Shown: positions 26,406-37,087 of the stretch, one piece after another
Layout: each line of letters begins with the position of its first letter
Numbering within the stretch: the stretch's first letter is position 1
Source of the DNA: Xanthomonas arboricola pv. juglandis
Lineage (GTDB): Bacteria; Pseudomonadota; Gammaproteobacteria; Xanthomonadales; Xanthomonadaceae
DNA: 64,000 bases
Assembly (NCBI RefSeq): GCF_001013475.1
Contig: NZ_JZEF01000003.1
Coordinates: 1 to 64,000, forward strand
Reading direction: 5' to 3'
Notes under the pieces: generated by a model
Database searches by the model: none
Told to the model about the DNA's origin: nothing
The model's input: the letters and a program-made list of their open reading frames with translations, nothing else
Program-made: the position numbers and the translations under genes

Positions 26406-27176
26406 GACCGGATCCAGGCCGGTCGCGCGCGCGACCGCCTGCGCGTCACCCGACTGCAGATAGGCAAGCAGGCGCCTGGCCGCTGCGGGATGATCCGCGC
26501 TGACCGGCACGCCCGCGGCATAGCGCGTGATCGACTGCAGCGGTTCGGGGATCTTGCCGACAACATCCACGCCTGCCACCGGGAGCAGTTCGGCCATCTG
26601 CTGAAAGCCCAGCTGATAACTGCCGTCGGCCACCACCGAGCCCACCGGGATGCGTTCGATCTTGCGGCTCTTGGCCATCATCGGGCCCTGGATCTGCAGC
26701 TGCTTGAACAGCGTGGTCTCGATGTAGACGCCACTGGCGCTGTCGGAATAGGCAACGGAATCGGCCTGCAGCAACGCGTGTTTGAACTGCTCGACGGTAT
26801 CGATCTTCTGCTTGGGTGCGCCACTGCGCACCACCATGCCGATCCGGGAGTCGGCCAGCTCCACCCGCGATGCCGGGTCCACCAGTCCTGCATCGATCAG
26901 TTTCTGCAGCGCGCTGCCCACCATGATCACCACATCGGCATGCTCGCCACGCGCAAGCCGGTTGGGAATGGCTTGCGGCGTCTGCCCCATCGAAGGGCCG
27001 TGCAGTGTCGCAACCGTCACTCCGGTCTGCCTGCTGTACTGCGGCGCCAGACGTTCGAAGGCGGCGGTGAAACCGCCGGAGGTCATCACGGTCAGATCCT
27101 GCGCGGCTGCGGTCGGCGACAGCAGGGCCGTGGCGACAACCGCAGCCAGCAATTTCTTCCAGAAGGCCCGCATCAT
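26397..27176 (-). CDS. ModA-like periplasmic solute-binding protein coupled to a citrate-type MFS symporter
   Basis: The 259-residue protein has a signal peptide ([20 protein letters not shown]) and a molybdate-type (ModA/PBP type II) fold: [49 protein letters not shown]. True ModA proteins work with ModB and ModC; neither is present. Instead the ATG (27176) overlaps the TGA of the MFS carrier (ATGATG), so the two are translationally coupled. I infer a periplasmic capture or sensing role for the symporter's substrate. The ligand is unknown and molybdate is unlikely from context. Confidence 0.85.
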   Translation of the reverse strand: MMRAFWKKLLAAVVATALLSPTAAAQDLTVMTSGGFTAAFERLAPQYSRQTGVTVATLHGPSMGQTPQAIPNRLARGEHADVVIMVGSALQKLIDAGLVDPASRVELADSRIGMVVRSGAPKQKIDTVEQFKHALLQADSVAYSDSASGVYIETTLFKQLQIQGPMMAKSRKIERIPVGSVVADGSYQLGFQQMAELLPVAGVDVVGKIPEPLQSITRYAAGVPVSADHPAAARRLLAYLQSGDAQAVARATGLDPVSP

Positions 27177-28495
27177 TTCGCCGCTCCCGCAGCCGCATCG
27201 AGGCCGGCCGCTGCCGCTGCGTTGCCATGCCGGCGATACAGGAACAGCGTCGCCAACAGTGCGCACACCGACGCGAACACCAGCCAGTACCCAGGGGCCG
27301 CCTTGTCGCCGTTGACATGGATCAGCCAGGTCGACATCACCGGCGTAAACCCGCCAAAGACTGCCGTGGCCAGGCTGTAGGCGAGCGAGAAGCCCGCAAC
27401 CCGCACATGCGCCGGCATCAGTTCGGTGAGCGCGGGAATCATGGCGCCGTTGTAGATGCCGTAGAGGAAGGACAGCCACAGCAGCGCCTGCAACATATGC
27501 GCAAAGCTCGGTGCGGATGCAAGGAACGCGAGCACCGGATAGGCGCTCAGTGCGCACACCACCGCCATGGTCACCATCAGCGGCTTGCGGCCGAAGCGGT
27601 CGCTGAGCGCGCCGCCGATCGGCAGCCACAGGAAGTTGGAGATGCCCACCAGCAGCGTCACGATCAATGCGTCGCCGGTGCTGAGCTTGAGCACGCTCTT
27701 GCCGAAGGTCGGTGCGTACACGGTGATCAGATAGAACGCGGTCGTCGTCAGCGCCACCATCAAGCCGCCGGCAATCACGGTGCCGGCATTGTTCGCCAGC
27801 CCGCGCATCACCTGCTTCATCGTCACCCGCTGGGTGCGCTGCGCGAACTCCGCAGTCTCTTCCAGGCGACGCCGCAGCAAAAAGATGAAGGGGATGATGA
27901 CGCAACCGATGGCGAAGGGAATCCGCCAGCCCCACTGCGCCAGATCCTGCGGCGGCATCAGTTGGTTGAGCGCATAGCCGATGGCGGCCGCAGCGACGAT
28001 GGCCACCTGCTGGCTGGCCGATTGCCAACTGGCATAGAAGCCGCGCCGCCCCGGTGTGGCCATCTCGGCCAGATACACCGACACACCGCCCATTTCGGCA
28101 CCCGCCGAGAAGCCCTGCAGCAGCCGTCCGAGCAGCACCAGTGCCGGTGCCCACAAACCGATGCTGGCATAGCCCGGCACCAGTACGATCAGCACCGTGC
28201 CGCTGGCCATGATCGCCAGGGTGACGATCAAGCCCTTGCGGCGCCCGACATCGTCGATGTAGGCGCCCAGGATCACCGCGCCCAGCGGGCGCATCAGAAA
28301 GCCTGCGCCAAACACTGCGAAGGTCATCATCAGCGAGGCGAATTCATTGCTCGCCGGGAAGAACACCGCGGCGATCTGGGTTGCGTAGAAACCAAACAGG
28401 AAAAAGTCGAACTGCTCGAGGAAGTTGCCCGAGGTCACCCTCAGCACCATCCCCAGTTTCGACTGCCGCGTTGCCTCAAGGTTCGAAGTCTGCAT
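27173..28495 (-). CDS. citA: MFS citrate/tricarballylate-proton symporter (CitA/TcuC type)
   Basis: The 440-residue, 12-helix carrier matches enterobacterial CitA closely: [76 protein letters not shown] and [19 protein letters not shown]. It should import citrate or a related tricarboxylate with protons. Start: ATG 28495 with GGAGGG upstream. Its stop overlaps the start of the ModA-like gene. This is the second citrate-type carrier in the window, of a different family from CitM at 14.4-15.7 kb, so substrate division (free versus metal-bound citrate, or another acid) is possible. Confidence 0.85.
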   Translation of the reverse strand: MQTSNLEATRQSKLGMVLRVTSGNFLEQFDFFLFGFYATQIAAVFFPASNEFASLMMTFAVFGAGFLMRPLGAVILGAYIDDVGRRKGLIVTLAIMASGTVLIVLVPGYASIGLWAPALVLLGRLLQGFSAGAEMGGVSVYLAEMATPGRRGFYASWQSASQQVAIVAAAAIGYALNQLMPPQDLAQWGWRIPFAIGCVIIPFIFLLRRRLEETAEFAQRTQRVTMKQVMRGLANNAGTVIAGGLMVALTTTAFYLITVYAPTFGKSVLKLSTGDALIVTLLVGISNFLWLPIGGALSDRFGRKPLMVTMAVVCALSAYPVLAFLASAPSFAHMLQALLWLSFLYGIYNGAMIPALTELMPAHVRVAGFSLAYSLATAVFGGFTPVMSTWLIHVNGDKAAPGYWLVFASVCALLATLFLYRRHGNAAAAAGLDAAAGAAK

Positions 28496-28835
28496 AGATC
28501 GCCCTCCACGATAGGTATGCACGTGCGTCTGATAGGTGAGGCGATCGATTCTGGTGGAGCGGGCCGGCATTGATAATTGCTGCTTTCTCATCGACTGATG
28601 CGCGTTGAACATCAACACGCCGGAGCAATGTTCGACTCGACCTGGCGGCGATGCGACGAACGTGGCACGCAGCAGGTGCATGCAGGGGGTCCGCGAGGCG
28701 TGGGCGTTTATCGATCCAGGGCGTAGAAACGAACGCTGTCTCGATCTGCCGATGCGCAGATCAGTCCTGAGCAGCGCGTGTGCTTCCGCTCCGCATCAAC
28801 TGCTAGGCAGCATGCAGTGCCGGCAGCCGGGCAAC
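28496..28835. other. 340-bp intergenic region without a recognisable gene
   Basis: The region separates the 5' end of the citA-type gene from the 3' end of the hybrid kinase gene. It must hold the promoter of the citA-type operon. I see no repeat, strong hairpin or convincing small gene. Confidence 0.6.
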
Positions 28836-31484
28836 CTATCCGCGCCGCAACAACATCTGGGTGACCAGTGCGCGCAGCGCGGGCGGGCGCACCGGCTTGG
28901 TCAGGAATCCCCAGCCCAGGTCGAGCGCATGTTCGCGCAGCGCCGGGTCGGGTTCGGCGGTGACCAGGATCACGCGTGGTTCGCGTTGCCAGCGTTGCAC
29001 CAACTGCGGCAGCAGCATGGGACCGTAGTGCTCGCCCATGCGCACATCCAGCAACAGCAGCTCTGGCACCTCGTCGGCGTTGGCGGCGGCCAATGCCTCG
29101 TCGGGGCCGCCGGCAAAGTCGACGCGACATTCCCAGCGTTCCAGCAAGGCGCGGCTGGCCTCGCACACGCGCGGGTCGTCGTCCACGCACCACACGCGGC
29201 AGCCGTGCAGGATCGGGTCGTTGGCGTTTTCTGCGGTGGTGGTGATTGGCGGCGGCAATTGCCTGACGATCGCAGCGCGTTCGCCCAGTGGCACGGTCAC
29301 CGAAAACACGCTGCCGCTGCCCAGCGTGGAACGCAGGCCGATGCGGTGGCCGAGCAGCCGGCCGATGCGCTCGACGATGGCCAGGCCCAGACCGGCGCCG
29401 CGATCGTTGGCCACGCCGTCATCCAGGCGCCGGAATTCTTCGAAGATCTCTTCCTGCAAGGCCTCGGGAATGCCGGGCCCCTGGTCGTGCACCTCGATGC
29501 GCAGCCAGCCGCCGCGACGACGGCAGCCGATCAGCACGCGCCCACGCGGGGTGTAGCGGATGGCGTTGGACAGGAAGTTCTGCAGGATGCGCCGCAGCAG
29601 GTTCTCGTCGCTCAACACCACGGCGGACGTTGCCACCCAATCCAGCACCAAGCCGCGGTCTTCGGCAAGGATGCCGAACTCGCGGGCCAGGGTTTCCAGC
29701 AGTGGGGCGATGGCGAAATCGCGCACCTGGGTCTTCAGGCTGCCTGCCTCCAGGCGCGAGATGTCCAGCAGGCTGTTGAGGATGGCGTCCTGCGCGGCGA
29801 GCGCGCCTTCGATGTTGTCGACCACGCGCGCGCCGCCGGTCTGGCGCACCTGCCCGCGCAGGACCGAGACGAACATGCGCGCGGCATTGAGCGGTTGCAG
29901 CAGGTCGTGCACGGCCGAAGCGACGAAACGGGTCTTGTAGCGATTGGCGCTCTCGGCCTCGCGTTTGGCCGCAGCCAGATCGCGGGTCCGTTCGGCCACG
30001 CGGTGTTCCAATGCGTCGGCCAGCGAACGCAGTTCGCGCGCGGCGTTCTTGTAACTGGTGATGTCGGCATAGCTGGTGACGAATCCGCCATCGGGCAGCG
30101 GATTGCCGCGGATTTCCAGCACGGTGCCATCTTCCTTCTCGCTCTCGCGCATATGCGGTTTACCACTGCGCAAATGATTGAGGCGGCGTTCGATCGCCGC
30201 TTCGATCGGCCCGGGTCCGAGCAGGCCGCGGCGTGCGTTGAAGCGAAACAGGTCTTCGATCGGCCTGCCGATCTTCAGCAGTTCGGGCGGGAAGCGGAAC
30301 AGTTCCACGTAGCGCGAATTCCACGCCACCAGATCGAGCGCTTCGTCGATCACCACCACGCCCTGCGGCAGGTGTTCCAGGCTGCGGCTCAAACCGGCAT
30401 TGGCCTGTTGCGCGGCGGTCACCACGCCATCCTGCGCGGTACGCAATTCTTCGGCGTGTTGTTGCAGCAGCGTTTCCAGCTCGTGCCGGCTGCGCTGGCG
30501 CAGGGCGGACAGGCGCCGCCGCTGCTGCACGAACAACCACAGCAAGGCCAGCGCCAGCCACGCACCGGCTGCGGCGATCGCAGCGGCGCGGCCGGCCGCC
30601 GCGCTGGCGCGGGTGTCGTGCAGCAAATGCAGGCGCCAGCCGCTTTCGGGCACCTGCAGGGTCTGCCACAGCACCGGGCCGGCGAGCGGTGGGTCGTTGA
30701 CCTCGGCCAGCACGCCACCGTTGCCGGTCTGCTCGATCAACCGGCGGCGCAGCGGCAACAAGTCCTGGTCGGCATACTGGCGGGTGCTGCGCAATTCGCT
30801 GCGGTCGCGCAGGCTCAGCGGTGCCAGCATGCGGTAGCGCCACTGCGGGCGGCTGGCCAGAAAGACCACCGCGTGGGCGTCGGAGGCCAGCACGATGTCC
30901 GGGGTCTGCAGCCACTCGCGTTCCAGCGCGGCCAGTGCGATCTTGATCACCACCACGCCCTGCACCTGGCCGCCGGCATCGACGATGGCCTGCGACAGGA
31001 AATAGCCCGGCTCGCTGGTGGTCATGCCGATGCCATAGAAACTTCCGCTGCCGTTGGACAGTGCCTGCTGGTAATACGGGCGGAATGCGTAATCCACGCC
31101 CACGTTGCTGCGCGCCGCGCGCCAGTTGCTGGCAGCCAGTGCAATGCCGTCGCGGTTGATGAGCGTCAGCGTGGAGGACCGGGTGACGTTGTTGGCGCGC
31201 TCCAGTTTGTGGTTGAGCTGATCCACCTGCGCGGGGGACAACGGGCCGGAAACGGCGGCGCGCAGTTCCGGGTCCAGCGCCAGAATCTGCGGCAGGGTGC
31301 GATAGCGATCGATACGTTGCTGCAACGCCTGCGCGTACAGGCGCAGCTGACGCCGCACGGTGGCGCTTTCCTCGTGCAGGGCGTTCTGCTCGACGAAGTG
31401 CCCGGCGGCGAACATGGCAACCAACATGCCGCCCAGCACGATGGACAGCGTGGACAGCAGGCGGCGGCGTTGTGAGGCGTACAT
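28836..31484 (-). CDS. Hybrid histidine kinase with DctB-type dicarboxylate sensor
   Basis: The 882-residue protein has, in order, a transmembrane helix (LLSTLSIVLGGMLVAMFAAG), a DctB-like double-Cache domain (INRDGIALAASNW, FRPYYQQALSNGSGSFYGIG, EPGYFLSQAIVDAGG), a second helix (about 280-305), a PAS_7 domain, coiled-coil, HisKA (ASAVHDLLQPLNAARMF), HATPase (VHDQGPGIP, GAGLGLAIVERIG) and a C-terminal receiver (LLLLDVRMGEHYG). The Cache sequence matches C4-dicarboxylate sensors, and dctA, a porin and maeB follow. Start: ATG 31484. An upstream ATG at 31514 is possible. It could relay to the LuxR-type regulator at 20603, but that is inference. Confidence 0.9.
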   Translation of the reverse strand: MYASQRRRLLSTLSIVLGGMLVAMFAAGHFVEQNALHEESATVRRQLRLYAQALQQRIDRYRTLPQILALDPELRAAVSGPLSPAQVDQLNHKLERANNVTRSSTLTLINRDGIALAASNWRAARSNVGVDYAFRPYYQQALSNGSGSFYGIGMTTSEPGYFLSQAIVDAGGQVQGVVVIKIALAALEREWLQTPDIVLASDAHAVVFLASRPQWRYRMLAPLSLRDRSELRSTRQYADQDLLPLRRRLIEQTGNGGVLAEVNDPPLAGPVLWQTLQVPESGWRLHLLHDTRASAAAGRAAAIAAAGAWLALALLWLFVQQRRRLSALRQRSRHELETLLQQHAEELRTAQDGVVTAAQQANAGLSRSLEHLPQGVVVIDEALDLVAWNSRYVELFRFPPELLKIGRPIEDLFRFNARRGLLGPGPIEAAIERRLNHLRSGKPHMRESEKEDGTVLEIRGNPLPDGGFVTSYADITSYKNAARELRSLADALEHRVAERTRDLAAAKREAESANRYKTRFVASAVHDLLQPLNAARMFVSVLRGQVRQTGGARVVDNIEGALAAQDAILNSLLDISRLEAGSLKTQVRDFAIAPLLETLAREFGILAEDRGLVLDWVATSAVVLSDENLLRRILQNFLSNAIRYTPRGRVLIGCRRRGGWLRIEVHDQGPGIPEALQEEIFEEFRRLDDGVANDRGAGLGLAIVERIGRLLGHRIGLRSTLGSGSVFSVTVPLGERAAIVRQLPPPITTTAENANDPILHGCRVWCVDDDPRVCEASRALLERWECRVDFAGGPDEALAAANADEVPELLLLDVRMGEHYGPMLLPQLVQRWQREPRVILVTAEPDPALREHALDLGWGFLTKPVRPPALRALVTQMLLRRG

Positions 31485-31565
31485 GGCGACAAGTATGGCG
31501 GTGTGCCGATGCATCGTGCAGCCATCGGCGCGGTGGCCTGCGCCCTTCGCCGCCACGGTGCCCCC

Positions 31566-31608
31566 CAAAAACGACTGCGGCCGCATCCCCTGAAGGATGC
31601 GGCCGCAG
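31566..31608 (-). terminator. Rho-independent terminator after the dicarboxylate-module porin
   Basis: A perfect 14-bp stem (CTGCGGCCGCATCC / GGATGCGGCCGCAG, 31575-31608) has a six-base loop and is followed on the minus strand by TCGTTTTT. It is about 100 bp past the porin stop and separates it from the kinase gene. Confidence 0.85.
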
Positions 31609-31709
31609 CGACCCGCACATTGGCGTGCGTTGCCGGGTTACGCGTCGAAGCGGTCAACCGACGCCAACTCGCGGCCGACGAGTCTCGCGTCACCGCTGCG
31701 CGATAACGC

Positions 31710-32882
31710 CTAGAACTGTACCTGCGCGCGCAGTTCCATCACGTGCGGGGTTTCATGCACGCCGTTGCGCGTGGCATCCACCCAGCTGTAGTTGGCCTGC
31801 ATCTTGAAGTGGCTGGTGAGGTACCAGTTGGCGCCGATGGTGGTGTCGTGCTGGCGACCGCCGCTGACGCGGTTGTCTTCCAGATCCAGGCGGCTGTAGC
31901 GGGCGGTCAGCTCGACCGCGCCGTAGTCGTGCGCCGGCTTGATGTTGCCCGGTACGCCGCCGGCATAGCTGCGCGACTCGCCGGTCAGCGTCCAGGTGCC
32001 GTAGAGGTACTGGCCCTGCGCGATGTAATGCGGCAGGTTGTCGTTACGCGCCACTTCGGCGCGCAGCGCTTCGCTCTGCAGCGAGAACGGGCCGTGGATC
32101 CAGACCGCTTCCACGCCGGCGCGGATCACGTGGTCCACATCGAGAATGGTACCGGTGTCGATCAGGCGCACGTCGGTCAGGCCGGCTTCCGGGCGGGCAC
32201 GCAGGCGCACGCGCGGGCTGAACGACACGCCACGGCCGTCGCTGAAGCCGCGCGGGTTTTCCACCGAACCGGCCAGGCCCAGATGCAGCACATTGCCTTC
32301 GGCCTTGAACGGGGTCCAGGCAGCATGCACGGCCTGGGTGGTGCCCGGGTTGTCGCCCTGCAGATCCTTGCCGCCATAGGCGCCGGCCTGGAGCAGATAC
32401 TGCTGGCGTTCCAGCGTCCATTCCACGCCGGTGCGGCGGCCCTGGAACACCGCCTGGATCGGCAGGCCCAGTTCCATGAAACTGCCCGCACGCGAGCTCT
32501 GTACCGCTTCCAGACCCACCGGCACCTTCATGTAGCCCAGCCGCACGCGACCGTAGTCCTGACCGAACAGGGCCTTGGTCTCGACGCGGAAGAACACGTC
32601 CAGCCACAGCTTGGATTCGAAGTCGAAATACACCATGGCGTCGTAGACGCCCTTCTTCTTGAGGGTGGCGCCGAATTCCTTGCGGCGGAAGTCGGTGCGG
32701 TCTTCCAGGCGGTCGTCGCCGGAGAAGTTGTTGTCGTCGTAGGCGTAGTTGCCGGTCAGGCCGAGCTCGGTGCCATCACCGAAGGTGTACTTGGTGGGCC
32801 AGTTTTCCAGCGAGGTGGCCGCATTGGCGGCAGCGGGCGCGGCGGCGATGGCCAACGCGAGAACGAGCGGATTGAGGCGCAT
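31710..32882 (-). CDS. OprO/OprP-type outer-membrane porin of the dicarboxylate module
   Basis: The 390-residue protein has a clear signal peptide (MRLNPLVLALAIAAAPAAANA) and a phosphate-selective-porin-like barrel ending in MELRAQVQF. Segments such as KKKGVYDAMVYFDFESKLW and GYMKVPVGLEAVQSS are typical of the OprO/P family. It is divergent from dctA and follows the DctB-type kinase in the same direction, so it probably lets C4-dicarboxylates reach DctA. Start: ATG 32882. An ATG at 32900 adds six residues. It is a paralogue of the porin at 15848, but not a recent duplicate. Confidence 0.85.
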   Translation of the reverse strand: MRLNPLVLALAIAAAPAAANAATSLENWPTKYTFGDGTELGLTGNYAYDDNNFSGDDRLEDRTDFRRKEFGATLKKKGVYDAMVYFDFESKLWLDVFFRVETKALFGQDYGRVRLGYMKVPVGLEAVQSSRAGSFMELGLPIQAVFQGRRTGVEWTLERQQYLLQAGAYGGKDLQGDNPGTTQAVHAAWTPFKAEGNVLHLGLAGSVENPRGFSDGRGVSFSPRVRLRARPEAGLTDVRLIDTGTILDVDHVIRAGVEAVWIHGPFSLQSEALRAEVARNDNLPHYIAQGQYLYGTWTLTGESRSYAGGVPGNIKPAHDYGAVELTARYSRLDLEDNRVSGGRQHDTTIGANWYLTSHFKMQANYSWVDATRNGVHETPHVMELRAQVQF

Positions 32883-33166
32883 AGGTGTGGTCTTCGGCAA
32901 TGAGAAGGGGCCGGGCGTCCTGCCATGGCGGTCGCACTGAACAGCTTCAGCAAGCGCGCAGGTTCCGGACGGCCAACAACACGGGAATCGGTGTCTGCGT
33001 TAAACGGATTTAACGGCCGGGGGTGGCGCGGCTGAAGTGTAAGGCGACGTTCAGCCCGGGGACAGTGGGTAGTACCAATGGGCTATCGGCTCGGGCTGTG
33101 ACGTACGGCCAGAATGCCGCACCGGGTACCGCTCAGGCACCCTCTATGTTCCCTCGGAGTGGCGTC

Positions 33167-34513
33167 ATGCACATCAGCAAGCCTGCCGGCCCTTTGCCGG
33201 CGCCCGTTCCCTTTTACCGTCAGCTGTATTTCCAGGTGGTGGTGGCGATCGTCCTGGGCGCCCTGCTGGGCCACTTCGAGCCGGCGTTTGCCGAAAGCCT
33301 CAAGCCGCTGGGCGATGCCTTCATCAAGCTGGTGAAGATGATCATCGCCCCGGTGATCTTCCTGACCATCGTCACCGGCATCGCCGGCATGACCCACCTC
33401 AAGACGGTGGGCCGGGTCTTCGCCAAGTCGATGACCTACTTCCTGTTCTTCTCCACGCTGGCATTGATCGTGGGCATGATCGTGGCGCACGTGGTGCAGC
33501 CCGGCGCCGGCATGAACATCAACCCGGCCGAGCTGGATCAGAGCGCGGTCAACACCTACGTGCAGAAATCGCACGAGCTGAGCCTGGTCGGCTTCCTGAT
33601 GGACATCATCCCGGCCACGCTGATCAGCGCGTTCGTCGATGGCAACATCCTGCAGGTGCTGTTCGTGGCGGTGCTGTTCGGGATCGCGCTGGCCCTGGTC
33701 GGCGAACGCGGCCGCCCGGTGCTGAGCTTTCTGGAGGCGCTGACGGCGCCGGTGTTCCGCCTGGTGCATATGCTGATGAAGGCCGCGCCGATCGGCGCGT
33801 TCGGTGCGATCGCCTTCACCATCGGCAAGTACGGGGTGGACTCGTTGGTCAATCTGGCCTGGCTGGTGGGTTCGTTTTACCTGACCTCGCTGTTCTTCGT
33901 GCTGGTGATCCTGGGCATCGTCTGCCGTCTGTGCGGCTTTTCGGTACTCAAGCTGATCCGCTATCTCAAGGCCGAGTTGCTGCTGGTACTGGGCACTTCG
34001 TCGTCGGAGTCGGCGCTGCCGTCGCTGATGGAGAAGATGGAAAAGGCCGGCTGCGAGAAGTCGGTGGTGGGCCTGGTGGTGCCGACCGGCTACTCGTTCA
34101 ATCTGGATGGCACCAACATCTACATGACCCTGGCCGCATTGTTCATCGCCCAGGCCACCAACGTGGACCTGAGCCTGGGCCAGCAGATCACTCTGCTGGC
34201 GGTGGCGATGCTCAGCTCCAAGGGCGCGGCCGGCGTGACCGGCGCCGGCTTCATCACCCTGGCGGCCACGCTGTCGGTGGTGCCGGACGTGCCGGTGGCC
34301 GGCATGGCGCTGATCCTGGGCGTGGACCGCTTCATGAGCGAGTGCCGCTCGCTGACCAACTTCATCGGCAACGCGGTGGCCACCGTGGTGGTGTCGCGCT
34401 GGGAAAATGCGCTGGACCGCGATCAGCTCAAGCTGGTGCTGGATGGCGGCTCGCCGCCGCTGCAGGCGCCGGTGGCCTCGACCGACGTCGTCGCCCCGAT
34501 CAGCGCACGCTGA
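33167..34513 (+). CDS. dctA: C4-dicarboxylate-proton/sodium symporter
   Basis: The 448-residue inner-membrane carrier of the DAACS family takes up succinate, fumarate and malate. Family signatures include [39 protein letters not shown] (serine-rich re-entrant loop), [18 protein letters not shown] and [17 protein letters not shown]. Start: ATG 33167 ([13 protein letters not shown]) with CGGAG upstream. The longer in-frame extension lacks family similarity. The 284-bp gap upstream is shared with the divergent porin and must hold both promoters. A terminator follows the stop, so dctA and maeB are probably separate transcripts. Confidence 0.95.
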   Translation: MHISKPAGPLPAPVPFYRQLYFQVVVAIVLGALLGHFEPAFAESLKPLGDAFIKLVKMIIAPVIFLTIVTGIAGMTHLKTVGRVFAKSMTYFLFFSTLALIVGMIVAHVVQPGAGMNINPAELDQSAVNTYVQKSHELSLVGFLMDIIPATLISAFVDGNILQVLFVAVLFGIALALVGERGRPVLSFLEALTAPVFRLVHMLMKAAPIGAFGAIAFTIGKYGVDSLVNLAWLVGSFYLTSLFFVLVILGIVCRLCGFSVLKLIRYLKAELLLVLGTSSSESALPSLMEKMEKAGCEKSVVGLVVPTGYSFNLDGTNIYMTLAALFIAQATNVDLSLGQQITLLAVAMLSSKGAAGVTGAGFITLAATLSVVPDVPVAGMALILGVDRFMSECRSLTNFIGNAVATVVVSRWENALDRDQLKLVLDGGSPPLQAPVASTDVVAPISAR

Positions 34514-34521
34514 TGCTTCCT

Positions 34522-34570
34522 ACGGCCCTGTATTCCGTCGGCGTTGCCGGCGGGATACAGGGCCGTTTTC
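34522..34570 (+). terminator. Rho-independent terminator of dctA
   Basis: ACGGCCCTGTAT pairs with ATACAGGGCCGT, extended by an inner GTCGGC/GCCGGC stem, and is followed by TTTTCGC. It starts eight bases after the dctA stop. Confidence 0.88.
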
Positions 34571-34711
34571 GCTTCTAGCCAAAACTGGCCGCGGCGCACG
34601 ACGCGTTGCAGCATGCGATCTTCCTGCCGCGCCGACAGCTGCGCGACAGGCCCTTGTTCAGGCAGGAGGGTAGAATTCAGACCTCCTGCGCCTTCGAGAC
34701 CCACACAGCCG

Positions 34712-37012
34712 ATGTCCAACGACGACTTCAAACAGGCCGCCCTCGACTACCACCGCCAGCAGCCGGCCGGCAAGATCAAGGTCACCGCGACCAAGCCGAT
34801 GCTGACCCAGCGCGATCTGTCGCTGGCGTATTCGCCGGGCGTGGCCTTCGCGTGCGAGGCGATCGTCGAGGAACCCACCCAGGCCAGCGAGCTCACCGCG
34901 CGCGGCAATCTGGTGGCGGTGATCACCAATGGCACCGCGGTGCTGGGCCTGGGCAACATCGGCCCGCTGGCCTCCAAGCCGGTGATGGAAGGCAAGGGCG
35001 TGCTGTTCCAGAAGTTCGCCGGCATCGACGTGTTCGACATCGAGATCAACGAGAACGACCCGGACAAGCTGGTCGACATCATTGCCAGCCTGGAGCCGAC
35101 CTTCGGCGGCATCAATCTGGAAGACATCAAGGCGCCGGAGTGCTTCATCGTCGAGCGCAAGCTGCGCGAGCGCATGAACATCCCGGTGTTCCATGACGAC
35201 CAGCACGGCACCGCGATCATCGTCGGCGCCGCGGTGCTCAACGCGCTGGTGGTCACCGGCAAGAAGATCGAAGAGGTCAAGCTGGCCACCACCGGCATGG
35301 GCGCGGCCGGCATCTCCTGCGTCAACATGCTGGTCTCGCTTGGCCTGAAGCCGGAGAACATCCTGGCGCTGGACCGCGATGGGGTGATCCACACCGGCCG
35401 TACCGACCTGGACCCGGACAAGCAGCGCTACGCGCGCGACACCGACAAGCGCACCCTGGCCGAAATCGTCGAGGGGGCGGACATCTTCCTGGGCCTGTCG
35501 GCGGCCGGCATCCTCAAGCCGGAGATGGTTGCCAGCATGGCGCGCCAGCCGGTGATCTTCGCGCTGGCCAATCCCAACCCGGAAATCACCCCGGAAGCGG
35601 CCAAGGCGGTGCGTCCGGATTGCATCATCGGCACCGGCCGTTCGGACTACCCGAACCAGATCAACAACGTGCTGTGCTTCCCGTATCTGTTCCGCGGCGC
35701 GCTGGACGTGGGCGCCACCGGAATCAACGAAGACATGAAGATCGCCTGCGTCAAGGCGATCGCGGCGATGGCGCGGCGCGAGGCCTCCGACCTGGGCGCG
35801 GCCTACGGCGGCGAAACCCCGAGTTTCGGCCCGGAATACCTGATTCCGCGTCCGCTGGACCCGCGCCTGCTGGTGGAGCTGTCGTCCGCCGTCGCGCAGG
35901 CGGCGATGGATTCGGGCGTGGCCACGCGCCCGATCACCGACATGGAGGCCTATCGCGACAAGCTCGGCCAGTTCGTCTACCGCACCAGCCTGATGATGAA
36001 GCCGGTCTATGACCGCGCGCGCGCCGACAAGCAGCGCGTGGTCTATGCCGAGGGCGAAGAGGAAGTGGTGCTGCGCGCGGTGCAGAACGTGGTCGACGAA
36101 GGCCTGGCGTTTCCGATCCTGATCGGCCGCCCGGATGTCATCGAGGCGCGCATCGAGCGCATGGGTCTGCGCCTGACCGCCGGTGTGGACTTCGAGATCA
36201 CCAATATCCTCGACGATCCCCGCTTCAACGAATACTGGCAGTACTACCACGCGCTCACCGAGCGTCGCGGCGTGACCGACACCGCCGCCAAGGAACTGAT
36301 GCGCTCGCGTCCGACCCTGATCGCGGCGGTGATGGTGGCGCGTGGCGAAGCCGATGCGATGCTGTCCGGTGTGGTCGGCCGCTTCCACAAGAAGCTGGGC
36401 TACGCACGCAGCGTGATTCCGCTGGAACCGCGGGTGAGCTCCACCTCGGCGATGACCGGCGTGATCAACCAGCTGGGCGTGTTCTTCTTCCTGGACACGC
36501 ATGTGCAGGAAGACCCGACCGTGGAGCAGGTGGTCGAAGCGACGCTGCAGGCCGCGTATCGCCTCAAGCTGTTCGGCATCGAGCCCAACATCGCGCTGCT
36601 GTCGCACTCCAACTTCGGCAGCCACGACTCGCGCGATGCGCTGAAGATGCGCCAGGTGCGCGAGGCCCTGCTCAAGCGCAAGCCCGAGCTCAACATCGAC
36701 GGCGAGATGCAGGGCGACACCGCCTGGGACGAGGCGCTGCGCAAGCAGATCATGCCCAACAGCACGCTCAAGGGCCGCGCCAACCTGTTCGTGCTGCCGA
36801 ACCTGGAGGCCGCCAACATCGCCTACAACCTGGTGCGCGTGTTCACCGACGGCGTGGCGATCGGCCCGATCCTGATGGGCATCTCCAAGCCGGTGCATAT
36901 CCTCACCACCAGCGCCACCTCGCGCAGGGTGATGAACATGACCGCGATCGCCGCGGTGGATGCGCAGATCCGCCGGCAGCGCGATGCCGAGAAGGGCGCC
37001 AGCGAAAAATAA
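34712..37012 (+). CDS. maeB: NADP-dependent malic enzyme (malic/phosphotransacetylase-like two-domain form)
   Basis: The 766-residue enzyme decarboxylates malate to pyruvate with NADP. The N-terminal malic domain shows [36 protein letters not shown] and the dinucleotide-binding [14 protein letters not shown]. The C-terminal third (from about residue 430) is the phosphotransacetylase-like domain ([35 protein letters not shown]), which regulates rather than acetylates in MaeB proteins. Start: ATG 34712 ([11 protein letters not shown]). It follows dctA, so imported malate can be routed to pyruvate. Length is normal for the fused form. Confidence 0.96.
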   Translation: MSNDDFKQAALDYHRQQPAGKIKVTATKPMLTQRDLSLAYSPGVAFACEAIVEEPTQASELTARGNLVAVITNGTAVLGLGNIGPLASKPVMEGKGVLFQKFAGIDVFDIEINENDPDKLVDIIASLEPTFGGINLEDIKAPECFIVERKLRERMNIPVFHDDQHGTAIIVGAAVLNALVVTGKKIEEVKLATTGMGAAGISCVNMLVSLGLKPENILALDRDGVIHTGRTDLDPDKQRYARDTDKRTLAEIVEGADIFLGLSAAGILKPEMVASMARQPVIFALANPNPEITPEAAKAVRPDCIIGTGRSDYPNQINNVLCFPYLFRGALDVGATGINEDMKIACVKAIAAMARREASDLGAAYGGETPSFGPEYLIPRPLDPRLLVELSSAVAQAAMDSGVATRPITDMEAYRDKLGQFVYRTSLMMKPVYDRARADKQRVVYAEGEEEVVLRAVQNVVDEGLAFPILIGRPDVIEARIERMGLRLTAGVDFEITNILDDPRFNEYWQYYHALTERRGVTDTAAKELMRSRPTLIAAVMVARGEADAMLSGVVGRFHKKLGYARSVIPLEPRVSSTSAMTGVINQLGVFFFLDTHVQEDPTVEQVVEATLQAAYRLKLFGIEPNIALLSHSNFGSHDSRDALKMRQVREALLKRKPELNIDGEMQGDTAWDEALRKQIMPNSTLKGRANLFVLPNLEAANIAYNLVRVFTDGVAIGPILMGISKPVHILTTSATSRRVMNMTAIAAVDAQIRRQRDAEKGASEK

Positions 37013-37087
37013 TAGCGGTTGAGATTCTGCCACCGGCAAAACCCCGAAACCCTGCCCGCCAGCGGCACCAGACACACCGCTGCAACG

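Noticed and set aside
28605-31475. 956-residue frame antisense to the hybrid kinase gene
   Set aside because: Shadow of a strongly supported multidomain kinase; no recognisable domain of its own.
31566-31608. Possible regulatory palindrome of the hybrid kinase promoter
   Set aside because: The T run on the minus strand and its position after the porin stop make it a terminator for the porin gene.
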